Assembly: GCA_964594075.1 (NCBI GenBank)
Contig: CAZQKW010000006.1
Span: 42,288-106,287 of the forward strand
Length of the DNA: 64,000 nucleotides
Source of the DNA: CAZQKW01 sp964594075
GTDB lineage: Bacteria; Desulfobacterota; WTBG01; CAIYCZ01
Direction of reading: 5' to 3'
Both the position numbers and the translations under genes were made by a program. The notes below the pieces were generated by a model that did no database searches, had not been told where the DNA came from, and was given only the letters and a program-made list of their open reading frames with translations. This document shows, piece by piece, positions 8,392 through 17,700 of this stretch. Numbering within the stretch: position 1 is the first letter of the stretch; each line of letters opens with the position of its first letter.

Positions 8392-10596
8392 GTGTCAAAA
8401 ATCATAGCATCTGCAGCTATTCGCGGAGCACACAAGATAGCGGCGCGTGTAGAAAAAAAATACGCAGCGGTTTTAGAGAAATACGGCCCGGAACAGGAGA
8501 TCGGCTTCCCCGATACCGCCTATTATCTGCCCATTATATATGCAATGCTGGGCATCCCGGTGAAGACGTTGGGCGACTGTCAACGCGTGTTTCAAAAGGC
8601 GCGCAAGCTTCTTCCGGCGCCGGTTCATGAAAAGGTGCATCTGCCCTACCTGGCGCCAGCGCTTGATGCAGGAATGGCAACGCTTTTTTATGAAGAGATT
8701 GAAGAGGCGATCAGATATCTGGAGCAGCCGGATTTTTATCTGCGCGGCGAGGAAGTGACGGACGAGAATATCTGGCTGGGAGCGGCAAACGACGTCATCA
8801 TGAGGAAGCGCGGCGTTGAATTTGTGGACGGCACCGCGCCGGGGTTTGCCGCGGTGGTCGGGGCTGCGCCTGACAAAGAGACGGCAGCAAAGATTGCCCA
8901 TGAACTGCAGTTAAAAAATCTCTATGTTTTTATGGCAGCAGAGCACAACGGTGTGCGCTTCTCCGAACAGTTGGTGGACGCGGGGGTGCAAATCGGCTGG
9001 AATACGCGGCTGGTATCGTTTGGGCCGGATGTGTCGGCCTGTGTGTTTGCGCTGGGATTTGCCTCGCGTGCCGCAATGGCGTTCGGCGGCATTGCCCCGG
9101 GTGATTATCGCAAGAACCTGATTTATAACAAGGACCGCATTTTTGCCTTTGTGTTAGCCCTGGGGTTTGTCACCGATGAATGGTATGCAAATGCGGCCGG
9201 CGCTATAAACTATGGCTTTCCAGTTATTGCTGATACGCCGATTCCCGAAGTGCTCCCCACCGGTATTTGCACCTATGAGCATGTGGTTTCCAACGTGCCC
9301 CATGATCAAATGGTGGCCAAGGCGATTGAAGTGCGCGGGTTGAAAGTGACGGTTACCGAGGTGCCCATTCCGCTTGCCTATGGTCCGGCGTTTGAAGGCG
9401 AGCGGGTGCGCGGCGATGACATTCATCTTGAGTGCGGCGGAGGGCGCACCCAGATGGTTGAATTTTCCGTGCTCAAGCGCATGGATGAAGTGGAAGACGG
9501 CAAGGTTGAACTCGTGGGCAAAGATATTACCGATGTGCCGCCCGGTTCAAAACTTCCCCTGGCCATTTATGTGCAGATTGCGGGCCGCCAGATGCAGGAG
9601 GATTTCCTTCCCATCCTGGAGCGGCAGATCCATCATCTGGTCAATTACGCGCAGGGGCTGATGCATATCGGGCAACGCGATATCGCATGGATAAGAGTGG
9701 CAAAACAGGCGGTTGAAAAGGGCTTCTCGCTCAAGCATATTGGCACGATCCTTCATGCGATGTACCACAAAGACTTCGGAAAAATTGTGGATAAAGTGCA
9801 GGTGACTATCTATACACAGGAGCAGGACGTGGCTGCGGTGCTCAAGGAAGCACGCGATACGTTTAAAAAGCGCGACGAGCGGATTGCCGGTCTTTCTGAT
9901 GAAGGGGAGAATACCTTCTACTCATGCACGCTGTGCCAGTCCTTTGCCCCGTCCCATGTCTGTGTGGTTACGCCGGAGCGTACCGGCCTGTGCGGCGCTT
10001 ACAACTGGCTTGACTGCAAGGCGGCCTTTGAGATCAATCCTACCGGACCTAACCAGCCCATAGAAAAAGGTACCGTTCTTGACGAACGTCTTGGCCAGTG
10101 GGATGGCGTTAATAGTTTTGTCAAACAGGCATCGCGGGGAAAGGTGGAGCAGGTAAGTGCCTACAGCATATTAGCCAGCCCGATGACCTCGTGCGGCTGT
10201 TTTGAGTGCATTGCTGCGGTGCTTGATAAATGCAATGGCGTCATGACGGTTGATCGCGATTATAGAGGCGATACGCCGTGCGGCATGAAGTTTACCACAC
10301 TGGCCGGATCGGTTGGCGGCGGCGCGGTTACGCCGGGTTTTGTCGGCCACAGCAAACATTTCATCTGCTCCAAAAAATTTATTCGGGCGGAAGGGGGCAT
10401 CAAGCGTTTGGTATGGATGCCCAAACAGCTCAAGGAAGAACTGCGTGAAAAGATCAATGAACAGGGAAAGCTGCTGGGCGTTGAAAATCTCGCAGACCGC
10501 ATTGCCGATGAAACGGTTGGTATCACACAGGAAGACATTCTCCCGTTTCTCAAGGAGAAGGGGCATCCAGCCCTCGCCATGGAGAGTATAGTATGA
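8392..10596 (+). CDS. acsB: CO-methylating acetyl-CoA synthase, ACS subunit
   Basis: Joins CO, the methyl group from CoFeSP and CoA to form acetyl-CoA at the Ni-Ni-[4Fe-4S] A-cluster. The cubane ligands are C512, C515, C524 and C534, with the same 3-9-10 spacing as the Moorella enzyme. The dinickel-binding Cys-Gly-Cys is C601/C603 (SCGCFEC). 734 residues matches the bacterial three-domain form that includes the N-terminal CODH-docking domain, unlike short archaeal CdhC. GTG start at 8392 with AGGAGG about 10 nt upstream. Co-directional with acsA, 72 nt gap. Confidence 0.97.
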   Translation: MSKIIASAAIRGAHKIAARVEKKYAAVLEKYGPEQEIGFPDTAYYLPIIYAMLGIPVKTLGDCQRVFQKARKLLPAPVHEKVHLPYLAPALDAGMATLFYEEIEEAIRYLEQPDFYLRGEEVTDENIWLGAANDVIMRKRGVEFVDGTAPGFAAVVGAAPDKETAAKIAHELQLKNLYVFMAAEHNGVRFSEQLVDAGVQIGWNTRLVSFGPDVSACVFALGFASRAAMAFGGIAPGDYRKNLIYNKDRIFAFVLALGFVTDEWYANAAGAINYGFPVIADTPIPEVLPTGICTYEHVVSNVPHDQMVAKAIEVRGLKVTVTEVPIPLAYGPAFEGERVRGDDIHLECGGGRTQMVEFSVLKRMDEVEDGKVELVGKDITDVPPGSKLPLAIYVQIAGRQMQEDFLPILERQIHHLVNYAQGLMHIGQRDIAWIRVAKQAVEKGFSLKHIGTILHAMYHKDFGKIVDKVQVTIYTQEQDVAAVLKEARDTFKKRDERIAGLSDEGENTFYSCTLCQSFAPSHVCVVTPERTGLCGAYNWLDCKAAFEINPTGPNQPIEKGTVLDERLGQWDGVNSFVKQASRGKVEQVSAYSILASPMTSCGCFECIAAVLDKCNGVMTVDRDYRGDTPCGMKFTTLAGSVGGGAVTPGFVGHSKHFICSKKFIRAEGGIKRLVWMPKQLKEELREKINEQGKLLGVENLADRIADETVGITQEDILPFLKEKGHPALAMESIV

Positions 10597-10718
10597 GCAG
10601 CTCACCGGGCTCTGGAAACATAATGGGTGCAGACCTCGGCATGAGCCTTGACCGGCTGATTCCAGGCCGGTTCAGGGTATCCCTTAAAAACCATTGTGTA
10701 CGGTAGAGGAGATAAGAT

Positions 10719-12068
10719 ATGGCACTTTCCGGAATGGATATTTTTAAATTGTTACCAAAGACTAACTGCCAGGAGTGCGGCGTCCCCACCTGCCTTGCGT
10801 TTGCTATGAAGCTCGCAGCAGGGCAGGCGGAGCTTGCAGCGTGCCCCTATGTGTCTGACGAGGCGCGGGAAAAACTTGAGGAAGCTGCCACGCCGCCCAT
10901 TCGGCCGGTTACAATCGGCGCGGGAGATTCTGCCTTCAAAATTGGCGGCGAGACGGTGCTTTTTCGCCACGAAAAAACTTTTGTTAATAAAACCGGAATC
11001 GCTGTTTTGCTTACGGATAGCATGGAAGACAGCGCGATTGCGGAGCGGCTCAGGCGGTTTCAGGAGCTGCAATATGAGCGGGTCGGCCTCACCCTGAAAG
11101 CGGATTGCGTGGCAGTAAAAGACACCCTCCATGATAAAAACAAATTTGTATCGCTTATAGAAAAAGTCAAGACAGCGGGCATTAATAACCTCGTGCTGAT
11201 GAGCGAAGAGCCTGAGATGCAGGCTGCTGCCCTGAGCGCATGCAAAGAGCTGCGTCCGCTTATTTATGCCGCGAGCAATGGCAATGGGGAGGCGTTTGGT
11301 AAACTGGCCAAAGAATATTCATGCCCGCTGGCAGTAAGGGGTAAAAGTTTGGACGATATCGCCGAGTGCACCGCTCAGCTCACTGCCATGGGCATTAAGG
11401 ACCTGGTCATTGATACCGGCGCACGGCATTTGCGTCAGGCGTTTCACGATCAGGTTGCGGTGCGGCGGTTAGCGCTGCTTAATAAATTTCGTCCGCTCGG
11501 GTTTCCCACGATTGTCTTTCCGTGTGAGATGACTGATGATCCGCTCAAAGAAGCGCTTATTGCGGCTACCTTTATCGCAAAATACGGCGGGATGCTGGTT
11601 TTGTCAGACATTGAGGGGCACAATTTGTTTCCGCTTCTGGTGCAGCGCATGAATATTTATACGGATCCGCAGCGTCCCATGGCAACCACAGAAGGCATCT
11701 ATGAAATTAACAACCCGGATGAGAATTCACCGGTATGTATTACGAGCAATTTTTCATTGACCTACTTTATTGTCTCGGGAGAAATAGAGTCAAGCCGTGT
11801 TCCCACCTGGCTGCTGATCAAAGACACCGAAGGCCTTTCGGTTCTCACCGCCTGGGCGGCGGGCAAATTTGTTGCCGATGCCATTGCCCCGTTTGTTAAG
11901 AAATGCGGCATTGAACAAAAAATTAAACACCGCACACTGATCATTCCCGGTGCTGCGGCAAGCATCAGCGGCGAGCTCGACGAGGAGCTGCCGGAATGGA
12001 AAATCCGCATCGGTCCGCGCGAGGCGGCACACATTACCCCATTTTTGAAAAACTGGAAGGCAGAATAG
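10719..12068 (+). CDS. acsC: Corrinoid iron-sulfur protein large subunit / ACDS gamma subunit
   Basis: Large CoFeSP subunit that binds the cobamide and a low-potential [4Fe-4S] cluster used for reductive activation by the AcsV-type protein. The N-terminal cluster domain shows C17, C20, C25 and C42 (NCQECGVPTC, then AACPY). The TIM barrel and the C-terminal Rossmann-like B12 domain follow (TTEGIYEINNPDENSPVC, then a GEIESSRVPTWLL region). 449 residues is the standard length. The ribosome site AGAGGAG lies before the ATG. It pairs with acsD, three genes upstream. Confidence 0.95.
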   Translation: MALSGMDIFKLLPKTNCQECGVPTCLAFAMKLAAGQAELAACPYVSDEAREKLEEAATPPIRPVTIGAGDSAFKIGGETVLFRHEKTFVNKTGIAVLLTDSMEDSAIAERLRRFQELQYERVGLTLKADCVAVKDTLHDKNKFVSLIEKVKTAGINNLVLMSEEPEMQAAALSACKELRPLIYAASNGNGEAFGKLAKEYSCPLAVRGKSLDDIAECTAQLTAMGIKDLVIDTGARHLRQAFHDQVAVRRLALLNKFRPLGFPTIVFPCEMTDDPLKEALIAATFIAKYGGMLVLSDIEGHNLFPLLVQRMNIYTDPQRPMATTEGIYEINNPDENSPVCITSNFSLTYFIVSGEIESSRVPTWLLIKDTEGLSVLTAWAAGKFVADAIAPFVKKCGIEQKIKHRTLIIPGAAASISGELDEELPEWKIRIGPREAAHITPFLKNWKAE

Positions 12069-12198
12069 CAAAAAAATTTTATGCACGAAGAGCACCGACC
12101 ATAACAGTGTGCGATCAGCAAATTATATGCTGCGCGCTGAAGGCATAGGTGTTTCAAGAGTTAAAATTTGAATATTGAAAGCAAGGAGGGTATGCACG

Positions 12199-13086
12199 AT
12201 GATTGTTACTATTGCTGAAAGCATTAACATAATGTCCAAAAGCATCGGTCCGGCCATGAAAGAGAAGAATGCGAAGCCAATCCAAGAAATGGCCATTGCA
12301 GAAGCTCAGGCCGGGGCAGATTTTCTGGATGTTAATATCGGTCCGGCGCGGAAAGGTGGCGCCGAGATGATGGAGTGGCTGGTAAAAATCATTCATGAAG
12401 TGGTTGATCTGCCGCTTTCGCTGGACACCACCAACCTTGAAGCCATGGAAGCGGGGTTAAAAGCCCATAAAAAAGGCGGGCGGCCCCTGGTCAATTCGGT
12501 CTCGTGCCAGCCGGACCGTCTTGAACCGGGTATAGAGCTGGTGAAAAAATACGGCGCCCTGATGGTCGGGTTGCTGTGGGGAGCAGACGGTATGCCCCGC
12601 GATGCCAATGAGCGGGCGGCACTGGCGGTGGATTTGATTTATAAGGCAAATGAGAAGGGTATCCCCAACGAGGATATTTTTATTGATCCCATTGCCACGC
12701 CGGTAAGCGGCGAGATTAACCAGGTGCTGGCCTGCACGGATTTTATGGGCATGCTGCAGGATCTCGGGCCGGGCTGCAAATCAACGGTCGGTCTTTCCAA
12801 TGTTTCCAATGGAACGCCGCACGAACTCCGGCCGTATTTGAACCGGGCATATCTTTTAATGCTGCACAAACAGGGCTTGTATTCCGCCATCGTGGATGCG
12901 TATGATAAGGAGCTTATGGCGCTGTGTAAAGGGGAAATGCCGGAAATTGAGAAGCTGGTGGAGCAGGTCATGGCGGGACAGACTGTGGATATGGCCTCTC
13001 TTTCAGAGAAAGAAAAGCAATACGTGAAAACCGTCAATGTTCTCATGGGCAAATCGCTCTATTCGCATTCCTGGCTTGAAGTCTGA
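12199..13086 (+). CDS. acsE: Methyl-THF:corrinoid iron-sulfur protein methyltransferase
   Basis: Transfers the methyl group of methyl-THF to Co(I) of CoFeSP, linking the methyl and carbonyl branches. It is a pterin-binding TIM barrel with the family motifs GADFLDVNIGPAR, PLSLDTTN, NSVSCQPDR and STVGLSNVSNG. 295 residues from ATG 12199, which has AAGGAGGG 9-16 nt upstream; an ATG at 12175 would add eight unrelated residues. The carboxylate ligands are not separately verified. Last gene of the acs block before the hdr genes. Confidence 0.94.
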   Translation: MIVTIAESINIMSKSIGPAMKEKNAKPIQEMAIAEAQAGADFLDVNIGPARKGGAEMMEWLVKIIHEVVDLPLSLDTTNLEAMEAGLKAHKKGGRPLVNSVSCQPDRLEPGIELVKKYGALMVGLLWGADGMPRDANERAALAVDLIYKANEKGIPNEDIFIDPIATPVSGEINQVLACTDFMGMLQDLGPGCKSTVGLSNVSNGTPHELRPYLNRAYLLMLHKQGLYSAIVDAYDKELMALCKGEMPEIEKLVEQVMAGQTVDMASLSEKEKQYVKTVNVLMGKSLYSHSWLEV

Positions 13087-13228
13087 CGGTGCTTTTGTTA
13101 TATAAAAAATAAAACATCTCAAGCCAGAACATCGTATCAGAGCACATTGGGAAAAATGCGGGGCGGTATTAACTTTAGATGTGCGTCGCTATGCCAGCCC
13201 CTCTTTTTGTAAGTCAAAAATTGAAATT

Positions 13229-13265
13229 CACATAGTGCGATATGGGCTAAGCCATGCTCTATGTG
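13229..13265 (+). other. Hairpin at the hdrC translation start region
   Basis: CACATAG (13229-13235) and CTATGTG (13259-13265) pair perfectly, with ATGG/CCAT pairing nested inside. The structure covers an in-frame ATG at 13261 and ends 10 nt before the preferred hdrC start at 13276. It could limit translation or mark an mRNA end in the 189-nt gap after acsE. No T-run follows, so it is not a standard terminator. Confidence 0.4.
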
Positions 13266-13275
13266 TGAGAAAGAA

Positions 13276-13809
13276 ATGGCAGACAATTCTCTTCTTGACC
13301 ATATAGAAAAGGAATGCGGGGTAAAAGTTTCAGCCTGTTTTCAGTGCCGTAAATGCTCCAACGGGTGTCCGGTGGTGTTTGCGATGGATTATCCGCCGCA
13401 CCGCATGATGCGGATGCTGCAGATGGGGTTGCGGGATGAACTGTTGCAGGGAAATACCATGTGGGTCTGTGCGACGTGTGAAACCTGCGCCACACGATGC
13501 CCTAACGATATTGAAATTGCACTGGTTATGGATGTGCTGCGGCGTTTGTATCAAAAAGAAAAGAAGCCGGATCGCACCAATACCATGCCCCTGTTTCATG
13601 AGTCGTTTTTACAATCCATCAGAAACCATGGCCGCGTATTTGAACTGGGCATGGTCGGAGGATACAAGATTAAAACGGGGGATTATTTTCAGGATGCGCG
13701 GCTGGGTCTTGAAATGTTTAAACGCGGCAAGCTGAGACTGTTGCCCCAACGGATAAAAAAGATGGCTGAAGTCAGAAAAATTTTTGCCCGTGCAGGACAC
13801 AAGGAGTAG
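13276..13809 (+). CDS. hdrC: Heterodisulfide reductase-like subunit C
   Basis: Small iron-sulfur subunit expected to carry electrons between HdrA and HdrB. It has two [4Fe-4S] motifs, CFQCRKCSNGCP and CATCETCATRCP, near residues 17-28 and 66-77. The remaining 100 residues are basic and helical, ending in IFARAGHKE. 177 residues from ATG 13276, chosen because GAGAAAG lies upstream and the ATG at 13261 is inside a hairpin. hdrB starts 6 nt after the stop, so the two are translationally close. Soluble: no membrane segment. In this context it probably serves methylene-THF reductase rather than CoM-S-S-CoB reduction. Confidence 0.92.
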   Translation: MADNSLLDHIEKECGVKVSACFQCRKCSNGCPVVFAMDYPPHRMMRMLQMGLRDELLQGNTMWVCATCETCATRCPNDIEIALVMDVLRRLYQKEKKPDRTNTMPLFHESFLQSIRNHGRVFELGMVGGYKIKTGDYFQDARLGLEMFKRGKLRLLPQRIKKMAEVRKIFARAGHKE

Positions 13810-13814
13810 ACAGC

Positions 13815-14675
13815 GTGCAGGTGTCTTATTACCCCGGCTGTGCGCTGCACGGAACAGCGCAGGATTTTGATCTGTCCCTGCGCAGTATCTGCCAGACTGT
13901 GGGCATAGAGCTGGTGGAGCTCCCCGACTGGAATTGCTGCGGCGCCAGTTCCGCCCATGCCTTGAGCGACGCGCTTTCCATTCTGTTGCCGGCGCGCAAC
14001 CTCGCGATCGCCGAACAGTCAGCATCCCGAGAGCTCCTGGTGCCATGCGCCGCCTGTTATAACCGCCTGAAGGTGGCTCACCGGCGGTATGGGGAAGAGG
14101 CAGCGTTCAAGGAAGAAGTGCCCTATAATGGCACCGTGGTCATCAAGCATGTCAATGAATTTTTTGCTCAGCACGAGGTGCTGTCCCGGATAAAGGCCCG
14201 TTTGAAAAAAACCGTGCAGGAGCTCAACGTTGTTCCCTATTACGGTTGTCTCACCGTGCGGCACCCCAAAGTTATTAACAATCCTCGCCCTGAAGATCCC
14301 CGCGAGATGGACGTAATTCTTGAGGCGCTGGGAGCACGGCTTATGCCCTGGTCATACAAGACTGAGTGTTGCGGCGGCAGTCTGATGATGGCGCGCACCG
14401 ATATCGTGCGCAAGCTGACCGGCGATCTGTTTGCAGCAGCACTGGATGCAGGAGCAGACGCCATCGTGACCGACTGCCCGTTGTGCCAGGGCAATCTGGA
14501 TATGCGTCAGCATGAAGTTGCCCAGGCAGGCGGGGTTTCGTTTTATCTGCCGGTATTCTACATCACTGAGATTATTGGCTTAGCTATAGGGGCGCCGGGC
14601 GCGGAGACCTGGTGGAAGAAGCACTTGGTTGATCCTCGCACCCTGCTCAAGGAAAAAAACTTATGGCACAGGTAA
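13815..14675 (+). CDS. hdrB: Heterodisulfide reductase-like subunit B
   Basis: Two CCG domains, each of which in HdrB binds a noncubane iron-sulfur cluster. The first has YYPGCALHG, NCCGASSAH and PCAACYNRL; the second has YYGCL, ECCGGSLMMARTD and CPLCQGNLDM. All signature cysteines are present, so the subunit looks active. GTG start at 13815. 286 residues, normal length. In methanogens this subunit reduces the heterodisulfide; here, beside metVF, a role in electron transfer to a C1 reduction is more likely (inference). Confidence 0.93.
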   Translation: MQVSYYPGCALHGTAQDFDLSLRSICQTVGIELVELPDWNCCGASSAHALSDALSILLPARNLAIAEQSASRELLVPCAACYNRLKVAHRRYGEEAAFKEEVPYNGTVVIKHVNEFFAQHEVLSRIKARLKKTVQELNVVPYYGCLTVRHPKVINNPRPEDPREMDVILEALGARLMPWSYKTECCGGSLMMARTDIVRKLTGDLFAAALDAGADAIVTDCPLCQGNLDMRQHEVAQAGGVSFYLPVFYITEIIGLAIGAPGAETWWKKHLVDPRTLLKEKNLWHR

Positions 14676-14736
14676 AGAAGAGAGCGCAGCGCATCTCTAT
14701 TGGGCATCATAGGGAGTTTGTTTTTCAGGACGCAGC

Positions 14737-17700
14737 ATGAACAACGACACGGCGAAAGAAAAAAATCTGGTTGGCGCAGTCATGGTGGTGGGCGGCGGCA
14801 TTGGCGGAATGCAGGCGGCTCTGGATCTGGCCAATGCGGGTTATCGGGTGTACCTGGTTGAAGGAACGACGGCAATCGGCGGACACATGGCCCAGTTGGA
14901 CAAAACCTTCCCGACCAATGACTGTTCGATGTGCACCATCTCGCCCAAACTCATTGAAGTTGCCAAGCATTTAAATATTGAAGTCATTACCAACGCAGAG
15001 GTTGAGGCGCTCAGGGGAGAAGCGGGCAATTTCCAAGTAACCGTGCTGAAAAAACCGCGCTATGTTATTGAGGAAAAATGCAACGCTTGCGGCGACTGTA
15101 TTCAAGCGTGTCCGGTATCGCTGCCGTCCGAGTTTGATGAAAACCTTATGGATCGCAAAGCCATCTATAAGCGGTATCCCCAGGCGATTCCCAATGTGGT
15201 TGCCATTACCAAAGGCGACCGAGCGCCCTGTGGGTTGACCTGTCCCACCGGCATCAACGTGCAGGGGTATGTGGCGCTCATCTCAGCAGGCAAATTCCAG
15301 GAAGCCCTTGCGCTGATACGCGAGCGTAATCCGTTTCCTTCGGTGTGCGGCAGGGTGTGCCACCACCCCTGTGAGGAAAAGTGCAATCGCGGGGAACTTG
15401 ATGAGCCGATTGCCATTAATCCGTTAAAGCGATTTGTTTCAGATTACGTTCGGGAAAAGCGCGCGCGCGGCGAAATAGTTATTGAGCGTCCCGCAACGGC
15501 CATAGACCGCAATAAGCCCAAAATTGCCATCGTGGGATCCGGCCCTGCCGGCCTTACCGCAGCGCAGGATCTGGCTGTGCTGGGGTATCCGGTGACGGTG
15601 TTTGAAGCGTTGCCGGTGCTTGGCGGCATGATGCGGGTCGGTATTCCGGATTACCGCCTGCCCAAAGACATTTTAGCTGATGATATTGAACAGATCATAA
15701 CGCTCGGGGTGGAGTTTAAAACCAACACTGCGATTGGCAAGGATCTGACGCTGCAGGACCTGCGCCAGCAGGGATATAAGGCGATTTTTGCGGCGGTGGG
15801 AACGCCCCTGAGCAGAAAGCTGCCGATTCCCGGCGCGCAGCTTCCCGACGTGCTGCTGGGCGTTGACTTCCTGCGCTCGGTAAATCTCGGCTACCGCGTG
15901 CCAATCGGCACAAAGGTGGTGGTCATAGGCGGCGGCAACGTGGCCATAGATGTTGCGCTGACGGCGCTTCGGACCGGCGCCCAAGCAGTTGACCTGGTCT
16001 GCCTTGAATCGCGCGAAGAGATGCCAGCCCATGAATGGGAAATTGAAGATGCCCTTGAAGAAGGCGTTGTCATCAATTGTTCCTGGGGCCCGGTTGCGAT
16101 TATGGAGAACAACGGCACAGTGTCCGGCGTCGTGGTAAAAAAATGCACTGCCGTATTTGATGCGCAGGGCAAATTTAACCCCGCCTTTGATGAGACCGTT
16201 ACGAAAACCTTTCAAGCTGACACCGTAATCATTGCCATTGGGCAGGCTGCCGACTTGTCTCTGTTTGGCGAAGAGGCTGCACTGCTGTCAACGCCCGGCG
16301 GGCTTATTACCGTTGACCGGGTCACCCTGCAGACGCCTCTTGAGGGGGTGTTTGCCGGCGGCGATGCGGTGAGCGGCCCGGCTTCAGTTGTGGAAGCTAT
16401 TAATTTTGGCCATGAAGCTGCCATCTCTATAGACCGTTATGTACGCGGCCTGGACGTGCGCGACGGACGGCCTCTGACGAAACCGGAACCGGCAGCCATG
16501 CCGCATTATCGCTCATTTCCAAAGGCGCCGCGCCAGGAAGCCCGAAAAATCCCACCGGCTGAACGTCGGGGCACGTTCAAGGAAATAACCCTGACGTTGA
16601 CCGAAGAACAAGCAGTCGCCGAAGCCAAACGCTGTCTCAATTGCGGCCTGTGCTGTGAATGCTTTCAGTGTGTGGCTGCCTGCGGCCCCAAGGCAGTTGA
16701 CCATAGCATGAAAGAAGAGCGGGTAGATGTTGCGGTGGGCTCGGTTATTCTTGCTCCCGGCTATGAAAGTTTTCAGGCGCAATTGAAAGGCGAATACGGG
16801 TATGGCCGCATGCCGAACGTCGTTACCAGCCTTGAATTTGAACGCATTCTTTCCGCGTCAGGACCTTTCCAGGGGCACATCTGCCGGCCGTCTGACCATC
16901 GGGAACCAAAAAAGATAGCCTGGATACAATGTGTCGGTTCGCGCGACGTAACCTGCAATAAGGATTACTGCTCCTCGGTTTGCTGCATGTATGCCACCAA
17001 AGAAGCCATCATGGCGGTTGACCATGTCCCCGGCCTGGAGGCGACCATCTTTTATAACGACCTTCGAGCATTCGGCAAGGGATTTGAAAATTACTATGAG
17101 ACAGCCAAAACAAAATATGGGGTGCGATACGTCAAGGGCATACCCTCGTCAATCAAGGAAATTCAAAAAACCAAAAATCTGAAAATTAAATTTGTTAATG
17201 ATGATTCCGGAGTCATTGAGGAAGAATTTGACCTGGTGGTGCTTTCCACGGGGCTATCGGCCTCCGAGGAAACCGTGCGTCTGGCCGACCGGTTGGGGAT
17301 TACGCTTAACCGGTTTGGCTTCTGCGAAACGGCCGACTTTACGCCGAACCTGACGTCGCGCGAGGGGATTTTTGTGGCCGGTGCTTTTGAAGCGCCGATG
17401 GATATACCCGAGACAGTTATGGGTTCAAGCAGTGCCGCAGCCCTTGCAGCCGAGCTGCTCGCCAGCCAGCGCGGCACCATGGTCAGGCATAAACAATATC
17501 CGCCGGAACGAGATGTGAAGGGCGAAGAACCGCGGGTCGGCGTGTTTATTTGCCGCTGTGGCACGAACATTGGCCGGGTGGTTGGCGTGAGCGATGTGGT
17601 CGAGTATGCCAAGTCCCTGCGCAATGTGGTGTATGCCGAAGAAAATCTTTATACCTGCTCAACAGACACCCAGCAGCGTATTATTGATGCCATTGACCGG

